The notes: generated by a model not told the origin, from the sequence alone. Counted from the first letter of the stretch, positions 55,461 to 63,739 are shown. The stretch is 64,000 nucleotides of DNA from Serpens sp964410065 (GCA_964410065.1 CAYPFO010000010.1:19805-83804); one strand, 5' to 3'. A program made the numbers and translations.

Positions 55461-55519
55461 AGGAAGGCAGATTTATTTATTGACCGAGCCCTCGATCAAA
55501 AATAAACCTGCCTCCCCCT
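55461..55519. repeat. Long imperfect hairpin with RAYT-type motif
   Basis: The left arm (AGGAAGGCAGATTTATTT, 55461-55478, continuing to GACCGAG) pairs with the right arm (55491-55519), whose reverse complement begins AGGGGGAGGCAGGTTTATTT and ends GATCGAG, with a CC loop. It lies between two convergent genes and can also terminate both. The GG..GCAGATTTATTT core resembles GGGGACGGATTTATTT at the end of the RAYT gene at 63041. Confidence 0.6.
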
Positions 55520-55593
55520 CCCGAGAACTGCCGTGTTATGCCTAGGGCCAACCCTGTCTACGGATAGACACTCGCTCCCCGCTCAAGGATGAA

Positions 55594-57039
55594 TCAGTTA
55601 GCCCAAAGCCAGCCGATCATCACATAGCAAAGAGCCGTCACCAGGAACACACCAAAGATGTTCAGGGCGAAGCCGGCCTTGATCATCGACTGGATGCGCA
55701 TCTGCCCGGTGCCGAACACGATGGCGTTTGGCGGGGTTGCCACCGGCATCATGAAGGCGCAGCTGGCGGCGATGGCGGCCGGGATGGCGAGCATTTCCGG
55801 CGGCAAGCCCTGGGCAACGGCCAGTGCGCCGAGCAGCGGCAGGAAGGCAGCGGCAGTGGCCGTGTTGGAGGTGATCTCGGTGAGGAAGGTAATCACCAGC
55901 ACCACCAGGCCAATCATCAGGATCAGCGGCAACGTGCCGAAGCCCTGCAGGCTCTGGGCAATCCAGGTAGCGAGCCCGGAAGCGCCGATTACGCCGGCCA
56001 ACGACAAGCCGCCGCCGAACAGCAGCAGCACGCCCCACGGCACCTTGTTGGCGGTTTCCCAGTCCATCAGGAACACCCGCTTCTTGATGTCGACCGGAAT
56101 GAGGAACAGGCTCAGCGCCGCCGCGATGGCGATGCTGGTGTCGTTGACGCCATTGATGTATTGCGCCAGGAACGGCTGAAAAATCCATGCCGCCGCCGCC
56201 AGACCGAATACCACGGCGACCATTTTCTCGGCTTTCGACATGGGGCCGAGTTCGGCCATTTCCTGCTCCAGTATGGCGCGGCTGTCGCCACCGGCCAGTT
56301 TGAACCCGCCACGGGTCAACCACCACCAGGTAAACAGCAGCATGCCGACACTGACCGGAATCCCCAGCAGCATCCACTGCCCGAAGCCGATATGCACGTC
56401 GTAGTTGTCACGCAGGAAGGCGGCCAGCAGGGCGTTGGGCGGTGTGCCTATCAGGGTAGCGATACCGCCGACGCTCGCGGCATAGGCGATACCCAGTAGC
56501 AAGGCGGTGGCGAAGCGTGCGCCTTCCTTCTCGTCGCTGCCCTCCACGAGCAGGGCGATCACCGAGATGCCGATGGGCAACATCATGATGCTGGTGGCGG
56601 TGTTGCTCACCCACATGCTGATAAAGGCCGTGGCGATCATGAAACCCGCGATCTGCCGGCGAGGTGCGTTGCCGACTGCCAGCAGCGTCGACAGGGCGAT
56701 GCGCTTGTGCAGATTCCAGCGCTGCATGGCCAGGCCCAGCAGGAAGCCGCCGAAGAATAGAAAGATCGTCGGGTTGGCGTAGGGCGAAGTCGCCTTGCTA
56801 AGGGTGTCGATGCCCAGCAAGGGGATCAGCAGAATGGGCAGCAGGGAGGTAGCCGGAATCGGTATGGCTTCGGTCGCCCACCAGACGGCCATCAGGCCGG
56901 CCATGCCGACGGTCAGCCAGGCCGTTTCGGAAAGTCCGGCGGGCGGAGTGGTGATCAGGCAGAGCAGCAGGATCAGTGGCCCGAGGAACAGGCCAATGTA
57001 CGCTGCCCGAGCAGCTCCAGTGTTGTGTGAATCGGTCAT
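55594..57039 (-). CDS. DASS family anion:Na+ symporter (SLC13 type)
   Basis: 481 residues, about eleven membrane segments plus two re-entrant loops. The N-terminal part has LMAVWWATEAIPIPATSLLP. The substrate motifs SNT occur twice: FISMWVSNTATSIMMLPIG near residue 150 and FLTEITSNTATAAAFLPLLG near 390, as in VcINDY. The cytosolic loop is short and positively charged. Substrates in the family are C4-dicarboxylates, citrate or sulfate; the IPIPATSLLP and TSNTAT versions favour dicarboxylates, but this is inferred. Convergent with the lipoprotein dehydrogenase. Confidence 0.9.
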   Translation of the reverse strand: MTDSHNTGAARAAYIGLFLGPLILLLCLITTPPAGLSETAWLTVGMAGLMAVWWATEAIPIPATSLLPILLIPLLGIDTLSKATSPYANPTIFLFFGGFLLGLAMQRWNLHKRIALSTLLAVGNAPRRQIAGFMIATAFISMWVSNTATSIMMLPIGISVIALLVEGSDEKEGARFATALLLGIAYAASVGGIATLIGTPPNALLAAFLRDNYDVHIGFGQWMLLGIPVSVGMLLFTWWWLTRGGFKLAGGDSRAILEQEMAELGPMSKAEKMVAVVFGLAAAAWIFQPFLAQYINGVNDTSIAIAAALSLFLIPVDIKKRVFLMDWETANKVPWGVLLLFGGGLSLAGVIGASGLATWIAQSLQGFGTLPLILMIGLVVLVITFLTEITSNTATAAAFLPLLGALAVAQGLPPEMLAIPAAIAASCAFMMPVATPPNAIVFGTGQMRIQSMIKAGFALNIFGVFLVTALCYVMIGWLWAN

Positions 57040-57287
57040 ACGGGAATTTCCTTGGTTCGCTAACCCGTTGCGAAGGGTCCAGGAAGGGAAGGGAAAAATG
57101 CGGCGCGCAGTGTACCAGCACTTTGTTAGCCGACGAATTAATAGTGATGATCTATATTAGCCACCTACCTGACAGGCGATGCGGCTCTGAGTGACGACAC
57201 GCCGCTGAGCAACGCTTTATCGGGTGTCAGATTAGTAGTCTGAATGCTGTCCTACGCTCTCCCAGACTGATGATCTCGGAGCGAAAC

Positions 57288-57797
57288 ATGGCCAAGCACG
57301 AGCACACCGGCAAAAAAGCCACATGGGCTGGCATTTTGTTGGGAATAGGCATGGGCGGTTTTGTGGACGGAATCGTTCTGCATCAGATCTTTCAGTGGCA
57401 CAACATGGTTTCCAACTGGATTCCGCCCACAACCATGGAAGCCATGAGCACCAACATGCTGTGGGATGGACTTTTTCACGCGTTTGTCTGGCTGATAACC
57501 CTGGGCGGGGTCTTGATGCTATGGAGCGCAGCTTATCAGCGTGAACCCATCCCCTCTCTTCGCGCCCTGATCGGACAGTTGATCTTGGGTTGGGGGCTAT
57601 TCAACCTGATCGAAGGCATCATCAATCATCAGATCCTGGCTGTGCATTATGTACGGCAAGTTCCCAACTACACGGTTTATAACTGGACCTTTCTTGCCAT
57701 CGGCGGTGTGCTTTTTATTCTCGCGGGCTGGATGCTGATGAAAGCGGGGAAGCGAGATGTGGCCGCGGCCAACGTATCCGATACACATAAAGGCTAA
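57288..57797 (+). CDS. DUF2243 membrane protein
   Basis: 169 residues from the ATG at 57288 with GGAG six bases upstream; the frame is open to 57270. Four membrane spans: WAGILLGIGMGGFVDGIVLH, LWDGLFHAFVWLITLGGVLM, ALIGQLILGWGLFNLIEGII and WTFLAIGGVLFILAGWMLMK. Conserved histidines (DGIVLHQIFQWHNM, IINHQILAVHYVRQ) face the membrane boundary and look like metal or haem ligands. DUF2243 is often found near cytochrome oxidase assembly genes; none is visible here. The base composition is lower in GC than in neighbouring genes. Confidence 0.86.
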   Translation: MAKHEHTGKKATWAGILLGIGMGGFVDGIVLHQIFQWHNMVSNWIPPTTMEAMSTNMLWDGLFHAFVWLITLGGVLMLWSAAYQREPIPSLRALIGQLILGWGLFNLIEGIINHQILAVHYVRQVPNYTVYNWTFLAIGGVLFILAGWMLMKAGKRDVAAANVSDTHKG

Positions 57798-57921
57798 TAC
57801 CGCCTCGAGCGCCCCTCATGCAGACTCGACAGAACGAGCTGCATGACCAAGCCAGTGGGGAGCCTGGACTAGCTAAACGTCTCCAGTGAGCCTTGGTACA
57901 GCGGGCGATCGGGGGCACTTA

Positions 57922-58464
57922 ATGCTAAGAAATTCCTGGCGTGGCCGTGCGTACGGCTTGGCAATAGTCGCGGGCATCCTTGGTGGCGCGCTCTACCTGG
58001 CGGACTGGCCCACCCTGCAAGAAATTGCCAGGGTCACGCCAGCGCTCTTCATGCCACTCATTCCTGCCTGGGCATTTTGGTTTATAGCCCCATTCATTGT
58101 CTTTATCATTACGCTTATTAATTTTATTTATTCCACTCGCGAAGCGGATATTCGCGAGCCGGATTTCGTGGTGTATACGGGCGACATTATCTTCGACATT
58201 CATTGGTCGTGGCGTTGGTTTCCACCAACCGTGCACGGCAATTTCTACACCCTCGCAAACCTCACACCCTACTGCCCTTCGTGTTCGGCCTTGCTGACTC
58301 TGCACGAACATCATCATCCCTTGGTCATCTGCCCTAATGGGAACTGTAATTGGCAGTGGAGCGGGCAACTTCAAAACGAGTTGCTAATTTCAACCGAGGC
58401 GGATCTTGTTGCCCAAGTACGTACCGAGATCGATAGAAGAACCCAGACCCGCAACAAAAAATAA
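57922..58464 (+). CDS. Membrane protein with zinc-ribbon-like domain, unknown
   Basis: 180 residues from the ATG at 57922 (GGGGG nine bases upstream; GTG at 57886 is an alternative). Two or three spans (GLAIVAGILGGALYLADWPT, ALFMPLIPAWAFWFIAPFIV, FIITLINFIYSTREADIREP) and a soluble C-terminal domain. That domain has YCPSCSALLTLHEHHHPLVI and CPNGNCNWQWSG, a CxxC...CxxxxC arrangement with clustered His that looks metal-binding. I do not recognise a family. Composition is poorer in GC than core genes, and it sits between DUF2243 and methyltransferase genes on the same strand, suggesting acquired DNA. Confidence 0.72.
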   Translation: MLRNSWRGRAYGLAIVAGILGGALYLADWPTLQEIARVTPALFMPLIPAWAFWFIAPFIVFIITLINFIYSTREADIREPDFVVYTGDIIFDIHWSWRWFPPTVHGNFYTLANLTPYCPSCSALLTLHEHHHPLVICPNGNCNWQWSGQLQNELLISTEADLVAQVRTEIDRRTQTRNKK

Positions 58465-58506
58465 AGATTGCACTGCTCAGCGCATAAACGACACCAGGGA
58501 AAAGCG

Positions 58507-58968
58507 ATGCACCCGCTCGAAAACAGGATACCTCCTCCCATCGTTGCTACCTTCTTTGGCGCTGCGATGTGGCTTCTCGCTCTATATGTTCCAGGCATGG
58601 TGATTGCCTATTCGGTACGCATCGCCATGGGGTTGGCCATGACCGCACTGGGTGCCTTTTTCTGCGTGTCGGGCGTGGTCTCGTTCCACCGCGCCAGGAC
58701 CACCGTGAACCCCTTGAAGCCTGAAACGGCTTCAGCCTTGGTCAGTTCCGGCATTTACCAGTACTCACGCAATCCCATGTACGTCGGCTTCGCCCTGTTT
58801 CTAGTTGCCTTGGCGGCTTACTTGGCATCGCCCGTGGCCCTGCTGGGAGCCCTTGGCTTCGTGCTGTACATGAATCGATTCCAGATTGCGCCCGAAGAGC
58901 GCGCCTTGACGACGCTGTTCGGCGCTGAGTTTCAGGCCTATCAAGCGCGGGTGCGCCGCTGGTTGTGA
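58507..58968 (+). CDS. Isoprenylcysteine carboxyl methyltransferase-type membrane protein
   Basis: 153 residues from the ATG at 58507, seven bases after AGGGAAA. Four or five spans: FFGAAMWLLALYVPGMVIAY, VRIAMGLAMTALGAFFCVSG, ALFLVALAAYLASPVALLGA, with the SAM-binding signature LVSSGIYQYSRNPMYVGFAL and the RFQIAPEERALTTLFGAEFQ, AYQARVRRWL ending. This is the ICMT/PEMT fold; bacterial members methylate small lipophilic or phospholipid substrates, mostly unknown. It closes a three-gene run of small membrane proteins. Confidence 0.88.
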   Translation: MHPLENRIPPPIVATFFGAAMWLLALYVPGMVIAYSVRIAMGLAMTALGAFFCVSGVVSFHRARTTVNPLKPETASALVSSGIYQYSRNPMYVGFALFLVALAAYLASPVALLGALGFVLYMNRFQIAPEERALTTLFGAEFQAYQARVRRWL

Positions 58969-59414
58969 TGGGTGGCGCTCAGACATGCGCAGTCTCCTTG
59001 TGCGTGCTCCCTATTCTCACCTGAGCATGATTGTTGCGGCGCTGCTCGGCGTTACGCGCACCGGCGTCCCAGGCCATAGAGCCCTACAGCTGTCGCAACG
59101 GTTCTTTCCCGCCTATCGCCTATAAGGGCGCATTCAGCCTTGGTGAAATTACGGCACGAGCAGAAGAGCGAATTCATTTTCGCGACGACGCCAAGAGATG
59201 GCCCACATATCCGGGCTGTGTGGAAAAGCCTGCCTGGTAAACGGCGATCCGGCTATTTTTATCGGATCCCTAGAATCAGCCTCTGGCCTTGCGCCAAAAA
59301 GGGATCAAACCTGCATGACTTAGCAGCATTCAATCCAGGCTTTCCGCCACACGGAGTCATGCGGGGCGGGTCTACACCTACACTCTCTAGGTTATTTTTT
59401 AGTGGGAGTGACCC
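58969..59414 (+). other. Intergenic region before the MoaD-like gene
   Basis: 446 bases without a convincing gene. Short frames exist but lack ribosome sites and family resemblance. The last 35 bases are AT-richer (TAGGTTATTTTTTAGTGG) with GGGAGTGACCC directly before the next ATG, so its promoter and ribosome site lie here. No repeat or terminator hairpin was found by eye. Confidence 0.5.
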
Positions 59415-59684
59415 ATGCCCCATGTGGTTTTCGCCCCGGCGCTGCAGCGCCATCTCGCCCTGCCGGAACGCGAGGTGCTGGGCGATACGGTAGCCAGCGC
59501 ACTGCATAGCCTCATGCAGGAGCAGCCGCGTTTGCGCAGCTACCTGCTCGATGACCAAGGTCAGTTGCGTCGGCATGTGCAGATTTTTGTCGATGGCCTG
59601 GCCGTGCGCGACCGCCAGCGGCTCAGCGATCCCCTCGGTGACTCCAGCGAGGTGTTCGTGGTACAGGCCTTGACCGGTGGCTGA
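59415..59684 (+). CDS. MoaD/ThiS-like ubiquitin-fold protein
   Basis: 89 residues. It reads as a beta-grasp protein: VVFAPALQRHLALPEREVLG, VASALHSLMQEQPRLRSYLL, QLRRHVQIFVDGLAVRDRQR, and a C-terminal ALTGG. The terminal Gly-Gly is the place where MoaD, ThiS and similar proteins are adenylated and loaded with sulfur or conjugated. No moa, thi or E1-like gene is adjacent. It is followed after 16 bases by a BNR-repeat gene, a pairing I recall from other bacteria. A sulfur-carrier function is inferred only from the fold and tail. Confidence 0.85.
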   Translation: MPHVVFAPALQRHLALPEREVLGDTVASALHSLMQEQPRLRSYLLDDQGQLRRHVQIFVDGLAVRDRQRLSDPLGDSSEVFVVQALTGG

Positions 59685-59700
59685 GCATCGGGAGGCTGAC

Positions 59701-60810
59701 ATGCATGAACGCCTGCTGATTGCCACGCGCAAAGGCTTGCTGATCTTTGAGCCCATCGCCGGGCAGTGGCGGCAAACCGAAACGCATTTCATGGGCGAGC
59801 CGGTCAGTATGGTCCTGGCCGACCCTCGCGATAAGACACTCTACGCCGCGCTCAACCTTGGGCATTTCGGAGTCAAGCTGTGGCGCCGCCCAGCTTCGGG
59901 CGGGTGCTGGCAAATCTGCGCGGTGCCTGTCTATCCGCCACAACCCGAAGCCATGTCCACAGAAGCCGCGACCGATCTGCCGCCGGCGGCGCCTTGGAGC
60001 CTGGAGCAAATCTGGGCGCTGGAAGCTGGAGGTGTCGATGAACCCGGCGTGCTCTGGGCCGGCACCCTTCCCGGTGGGTTGTTCCACTCCGCCGACCGGG
60101 GCGACAGCTGGACGCTGAACCGCTCGCTGTGGGATCGTCCGGAACGGGCCGAGTGGGCAGGTGGCGGCTACGACTGGCCGGGCATCCATTCGATCTGTGT
60201 CGATCCCGAGGACAGCCAGCACATCAGCGTGGCGGTGTCCTGCGGTGGGGTCTGGCAGAGTCGCGATGGCGGTGCCAGTTGGGCCTGCACGGGTGACGGC
60301 CTGCGCGCGGATTACATGCCGCCCGAGCGACGCTACGATCCCAATATCCAGGACCCCCATCGCATGGTCTGCTGCCCAGCCAACCCCCACCACTTGTGGA
60401 TTCAGCACCACAACGGGATTTTTCGCTCCACCGATGCCGGCCAGTCCTGGCAGGCGGTCGAGGCACGTCCGTCGAGCTTCGGCTTCGCCGTGGCCGTGCA
60501 CCCGCTGCGACCGGGCACCGCCTGGTTCGTGCCGGCGGTCAAGGACGAGTGCCGCGTGCCGGTCAATGGACATTTCGTGGTCACGCGCACGCAGGATGGC
60601 GGTCAAAGTTTCACTGTGTTCGACCACGGGCTGCCTGCGCCGCCGGCCTATGACCTGGTCTACCGCCATGGCCTGGCGGTGGATGACAGCGGCGAGCGCC
60701 TGGCCATGGGCTCGACCACTGGCGGTTTGTGGCTGTCGGAAAACGGCAGCGAAAGCTGGCAATGCCTGAGCGCCCACTTGCCGCCGATCTACTGCGTGCG
60801 CTTCGGCTGA
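59701..60810 (+). CDS. BNR/YVTN-repeat beta-propeller protein (sialidase-like fold)
   Basis: 369 residues from the ATG at 59701 with GGGAGGCTGAC upstream; the frame begins earlier at 59677. Repeats with Asp-box pattern S-x-D-x-G-x-x-W are clear: STDRGDSW-like (HSADRGDSWTLNRSLW), QSRDGGASWACTGDGLRADY, FRSTDAGQSWQAVEARPSSF and TQDGGQSFTVFDHGLPAPPA. It starts MHERLLIATRKGLLIFEPIA. No signal peptide is seen, so the propeller is cytoplasmic. Catalytic sialidase residues are not evident. It probably works with the MoaD-like protein just upstream (inference); function unknown. Confidence 0.84.
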   Translation: MHERLLIATRKGLLIFEPIAGQWRQTETHFMGEPVSMVLADPRDKTLYAALNLGHFGVKLWRRPASGGCWQICAVPVYPPQPEAMSTEAATDLPPAAPWSLEQIWALEAGGVDEPGVLWAGTLPGGLFHSADRGDSWTLNRSLWDRPERAEWAGGGYDWPGIHSICVDPEDSQHISVAVSCGGVWQSRDGGASWACTGDGLRADYMPPERRYDPNIQDPHRMVCCPANPHHLWIQHHNGIFRSTDAGQSWQAVEARPSSFGFAVAVHPLRPGTAWFVPAVKDECRVPVNGHFVVTRTQDGGQSFTVFDHGLPAPPAYDLVYRHGLAVDDSGERLAMGSTTGGLWLSENGSESWQCLSAHLPPIYCVRFG

Positions 60811-60887
60811 AGCGCCGCCTGGGATTACGCTTGCCGGCGCTGCAAGCGGGTAAGGAGCCAATTCACCGGACTCCCCGAGGTGTTCCC

Positions 60888-61832
60888 ATGTCCTCGATTG
60901 CACCGCACCTGCCGCGCCTCGACGGCCACCTGTTTCTCACCGACGGTGGACTGGAGACGTCGCTGATCTTTCATCACGGCCTCGATCTGCCCTGCTTCGC
61001 CGCTTTTCCGCTGGTACTGAGTGAGGCCGGCCGCCTGCAGCTCGACCATTATTTCCAGCCCTTTCTGCGCACGGCGGCCCGGCATCGGTTGGGCTTTGTA
61101 CTCGACACGCCCACCTGGCGCGCCAATGCCGACTGGGGCGCGCGACTGGGCTTCTCCGCCCATGCGATGGATGAAGTCAATCGCGAGGCGGTGACCTGGG
61201 CACAGGCGCTGCGTGCCGAACATGCCGTTCCCGAGGCGAATATCCTCATCAATGGCGTGCTCGGCCCGCGCGGCGATGGCTACAAGGTCGAGGCACGCAT
61301 GAGCGCCCAGCAAGCCCAGGATTACCATCGTGCGCAAATCACCAGCCTGACGCAGACCGGCGCGGAATTGATCAGTGCCTACACACTGAATTACAGCAAA
61401 GAAGCCATCGGCATTGTCCGCGCCGCCGCTGAACTGGGCATTCCGCTGGCGATTTCCTTCACGGTGGAAACCGACGGCAAGCTGGCTTGCGGCGAAAGCC
61501 TGGGCGAGGCGATCCAGCGCACCGACCAGGCCAGCGCCACCCCGCCGCTGTATTTCATGATCAATTGCGCCCACCCGACACACTTTGAAAACCTGCTCGA
61601 CACCGATGCCGACTGGCTGCGGCGCATCGGCGGCTTGCGCGCCAATGCCTCGGCCAAGAGCCATGCCGAACTGGATGTCTCGGAAACCCTGGATGACGGC
61701 GACCCGCTCGACCTGGGGCGGCGCTATCAGGCCTTGCGCAAGCGCTTGCCCCAGCTCTCGGTGCTTGGCGGCTGCTGCGGCACTGATCATCGGCATGTCG
61801 CGGCGATCTGCGCAGCCTGTCTGGCGTCGTGA
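60888..61832 (+). CDS. Homocysteine S-methyltransferase family protein
   Basis: Zinc-dependent methyltransferase fold, 314 residues from the ATG at 60888 (GAGG seven bases upstream). The N terminus has LFLTDGGLETSLIFHHGLDL. Zinc cysteines are in YFMINCAHPTHFENLL and the C-terminal GGCCGTDHRHVAAICAA; all three expected Cys are present. Family members transfer a methyl group from S-methylmethionine or SAM to homocysteine (MmuM), or act on betaine. The methyl donor cannot be read from sequence. It follows the BNR gene on the same strand by 77 bases, possibly one transcript. Confidence 0.88.
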   Translation: MSSIAPHLPRLDGHLFLTDGGLETSLIFHHGLDLPCFAAFPLVLSEAGRLQLDHYFQPFLRTAARHRLGFVLDTPTWRANADWGARLGFSAHAMDEVNREAVTWAQALRAEHAVPEANILINGVLGPRGDGYKVEARMSAQQAQDYHRAQITSLTQTGAELISAYTLNYSKEAIGIVRAAAELGIPLAISFTVETDGKLACGESLGEAIQRTDQASATPPLYFMINCAHPTHFENLLDTDADWLRRIGGLRANASAKSHAELDVSETLDDGDPLDLGRRYQALRKRLPQLSVLGGCCGTDHRHVAAICAACLAS

Positions 61833-61947
61833 AAAGTTGTAACGAGCGTGCACCTGAGCAACTGTTCCAGGCGTTTTTTGGGCAAGCGGGCAACCCTCAG
61901 CCGTTCCATCTGTCAATCCAAACACCGGATGCCAAGGGAGAGCCCGC

Positions 61948-62259
61948 ATGACCACCACCCTACTGACCCTCGATAACGCCATGCAGTTGGCTTCAAACGC
62001 CTTTCAGCCCTACGGCTGCGTTACCGGTGCCAACGCCGAGGACGACAGCTTCAGCCTGAGCATCATGAGCCTCAGTGGCAACGAGGTGCTGAGCGTGCCG
62101 CATATTCCGCGTACTCAATACGCCGACCCCGTGCGCCTGGCCGGTGTGCTCGAGCAGATGCGCCTGGACCTGATTCACAAGGGCTGCAACCTCGAACCCT
62201 GGTCGATGCCCTACATCACCGACCCCAGCGTCATTCCGGAAACTCCACCGAATTATTGA
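61948..62259 (+). CDS. Hypothetical protein
   Basis: 103 residues, soluble, with a GGGAGAGCCCGC site before the ATG. It begins MTTTLLTLDNAMQLASNAFQ, then CVTGANAEDDSFSLSIMSLS, VLSVPHIPRTQYADPVRLAG and a Tyr/Pro-rich end (PYITDPSVIPETPPNY). No family recognised. The ORF has good core codon use (C/G-ending) and no in-frame rival, so I believe it is real. Confidence 0.62.
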   Translation: MTTTLLTLDNAMQLASNAFQPYGCVTGANAEDDSFSLSIMSLSGNEVLSVPHIPRTQYADPVRLAGVLEQMRLDLIHKGCNLEPWSMPYITDPSVIPETPPNY

Positions 62260-62386
62260 GCGCAGCCGCAGCAGTCGACGCGAGAGCCCACCATCGGACA
62301 ACCGGGAAAGCTTCGCCTTGCCTGTTCGGGAAAGGCTTCATATGCTCCTGCCGCACAAGGATTCAACACCGCAAAAGGACAGGCAC

Positions 62387-62953
62387 ATGAATACCCGACT
62401 GGCTTCCGTCTTTCTCACCGCAGCCATGACGGCAGCGGCACCCGCCGTCGCCGATGACATCAAGGACGCGCTGCAGGAAGCGCTGCAGGCTTATGAGCAA
62501 GGCGACATGGCGCTGGCCAAGGAAAACCTCGGCTACGCCACGCAACTGCTCAACCAGCGGGGCGCCGATCACCTCGCCCAGGTATTGCCGCCGCCGCTGT
62601 CCGGTTGGGAAGGCGATGAAGCGGAAACCTCCGCCGGCACAACGGCATTCTTTGGCGGCGGCGTGCAGGCATCGCGCACCTATCGCAAGAATGACCAGCA
62701 GGTTCAGGTGGAGATCATTGGCGACTCGCCCCTGATGTCGCAAATGATGATGGTCATGGCCAACCCCGCCCTGGCGGGCTCCATGGGCAAGATGATCAAG
62801 GTCGGCAAGCAACGCGGCATTCTCGACAGCAACGGCAAGATCATGGTGATCATCAACAACCGCTTCATGGTCTCCGTGGATGGCGATGCCGAGGCCACGG
62901 ACAAACTGGCCTATGCCGAAGCCATTGACTTCAACGCCTTGCAGGCGCTCTAG
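62387..62953 (+). CDS. Periplasmic protein, unknown
   Basis: 188 residues from the ATG at 62387 (an open frame to 62318 precedes it). The signal peptide is MNTRLASVFLTAAMTAAAPA, then VADDIKDALQEALQAYEQGD with a helical repeat-like start (MALAKENLGYATQLLNQRGA), a glycine-containing strand region (FGGGVQASRTYRKNDQQVQV) and a Met-rich stretch (LMSQMMMVMANPALAGSMGK). It ends in a compact domain (IMVIINNRFMVSVDGDAEAT). I do not recognise a family; the Met cluster could bind copper but no other evidence exists. Confidence 0.68.
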   Translation: MNTRLASVFLTAAMTAAAPAVADDIKDALQEALQAYEQGDMALAKENLGYATQLLNQRGADHLAQVLPPPLSGWEGDEAETSAGTTAFFGGGVQASRTYRKNDQQVQVEIIGDSPLMSQMMMVMANPALAGSMGKMIKVGKQRGILDSNGKIMVIINNRFMVSVDGDAEATDKLAYAEAIDFNALQAL

Positions 62954-62969
62954 CAGGCGGTTAGATGGG

Positions 62970-62992
62970 GGCTCTCACGCTCCGTGGGAGCC
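62970..62992. repeat. REP-type hairpin before the RAYT gene end
   Basis: GGCTCTCACG-ctc-CGTGGGAGCC, one mismatch in ten, of the GTGGGAGC kind found in Pseudomonas REP elements. It is next to the 3' end of the RAYT transposase gene, where its substrates are expected. Confidence 0.65.
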
Positions 62993-62994
62993 GC

Positions 62995-63036
62995 CGGAGA
63001 AAAGCGGAGAAAAAGGGGACCGGAGAAAAAGGGGAC
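62995..63036. repeat. Tandem 16-bp repeats at the RAYT 3' end
   Basis: CGGAGAAAAAGGGGAC at 63005-63020 and again at 63021-63036, with a shortened CGGAGAAAAG at 62995-63004, immediately before GGATTTATTT, in which the RAYT stop codon lies. The tail of the transposase gene and the repeat share one motif, as expected for a mobile element boundary. Confidence 0.75.
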
Positions 63037-63040
63037 GGAT

Positions 63041-63739
63041 TTATTTGTCCAGCTTCCTGGGCCTACCCTGCCCACGCCGTTCAATTCTCAAGCCGGCAAT
63101 CCGCTCCACTTCATCCACGAAACGACTATTACCCGTCAACTGCCCTCGTTGCAGCGCCTCTCGAATCAGGCGAGCCTCAGGTTCCGAAACAGCCTGCTTC
63201 ACAAACGACGCGTAACGCTCCTGCCGCTCACATGGATCAGGACCCAGCGCCAGAAAGCAGGGATCGGTATCCAGCCAGTCAGACGACTCTCCTCTGCCAG
63301 TACGTGACGGGTAGCTCGACCATGGATAATCACCCGGCTCCGCGCACATACGGGCGCGGACTGGATTCAATTCGATATAGCGGGAGCAGGCCAGCAGATA
63401 GGTATCCGTTTGCACAACGCTGGATTTGTAGCGGCTTTCCCAGAGCGTACCGGAGCGCCCCTCAAGCCGGTTGCGGTAGCGCGTGGCGCGAGCGGCCAGC
63501 GCTTTCATCAGTTGGCTCAAGCCGGACGTGGATTCACCGGGCGCCAACAGCAGATGCACATGATTGGTCATCAGGCAGTAGGCGTACACCTTGACCCCGA
63601 AGGCGTCCTTAAGCTCGCGAAGATCCGTCAGGTAGCGCTGATAATCCTCTTCGGCCGCGAACACAACCTGACGGTTATGGCCGCGTTGGACCACATGGTG
63701 CGGGTAATTGGGCAACACGACACGTGCCATCCTGGGCAT
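63041..63739 (-). CDS. REP-associated tyrosine transposase (RAYT)
   Basis: Single-strand-type transposase of the Y1/HUH class, 232 residues. ATG 63739 has GGAGGA six bases upstream. It begins MPRMARVVLPNYPHHVVQRG and HNRQVVFAAEEDYQRYL, has the HUH-type motif CLMTNHVHLLLAPGE, and the usual TLWESRYKSSVVQTDTYLLA and RYIELNPVRARMCAEPGDYP with the RAYT-family PWSSY. It ends RPRKLDK with the stop TAA inside the repeat GGATTTATTTGTCC. RAYTs are usually single-copy, vertically kept and act on REP/BIME hairpins. Hairpin and tandem repeats lie just past its end. Confidence 0.9.
   Translation of the reverse strand: MPRMARVVLPNYPHHVVQRGHNRQVVFAAEEDYQRYLTDLRELKDAFGVKVYAYCLMTNHVHLLLAPGESTSGLSQLMKALAARATRYRNRLEGRSGTLWESRYKSSVVQTDTYLLACSRYIELNPVRARMCAEPGDYPWSSYPSRTGRGESSDWLDTDPCFLALGPDPCERQERYASFVKQAVSEPEARLIREALQRGQLTGNSRFVDEVERIAGLRIERRGQGRPRKLDK

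Noticed and set aside
57288..58968. Defence or toxin island in the lower-GC cluster
   Set aside because: The three genes are small membrane proteins; no nuclease, ATPase, toxin or integrase is present.
59623..61982. Two long minus-strand frames opposite the BNR and homocysteine methyltransferase genes
   Set aside because: Both are reverse complements of genes with recognisable motifs on the plus strand.
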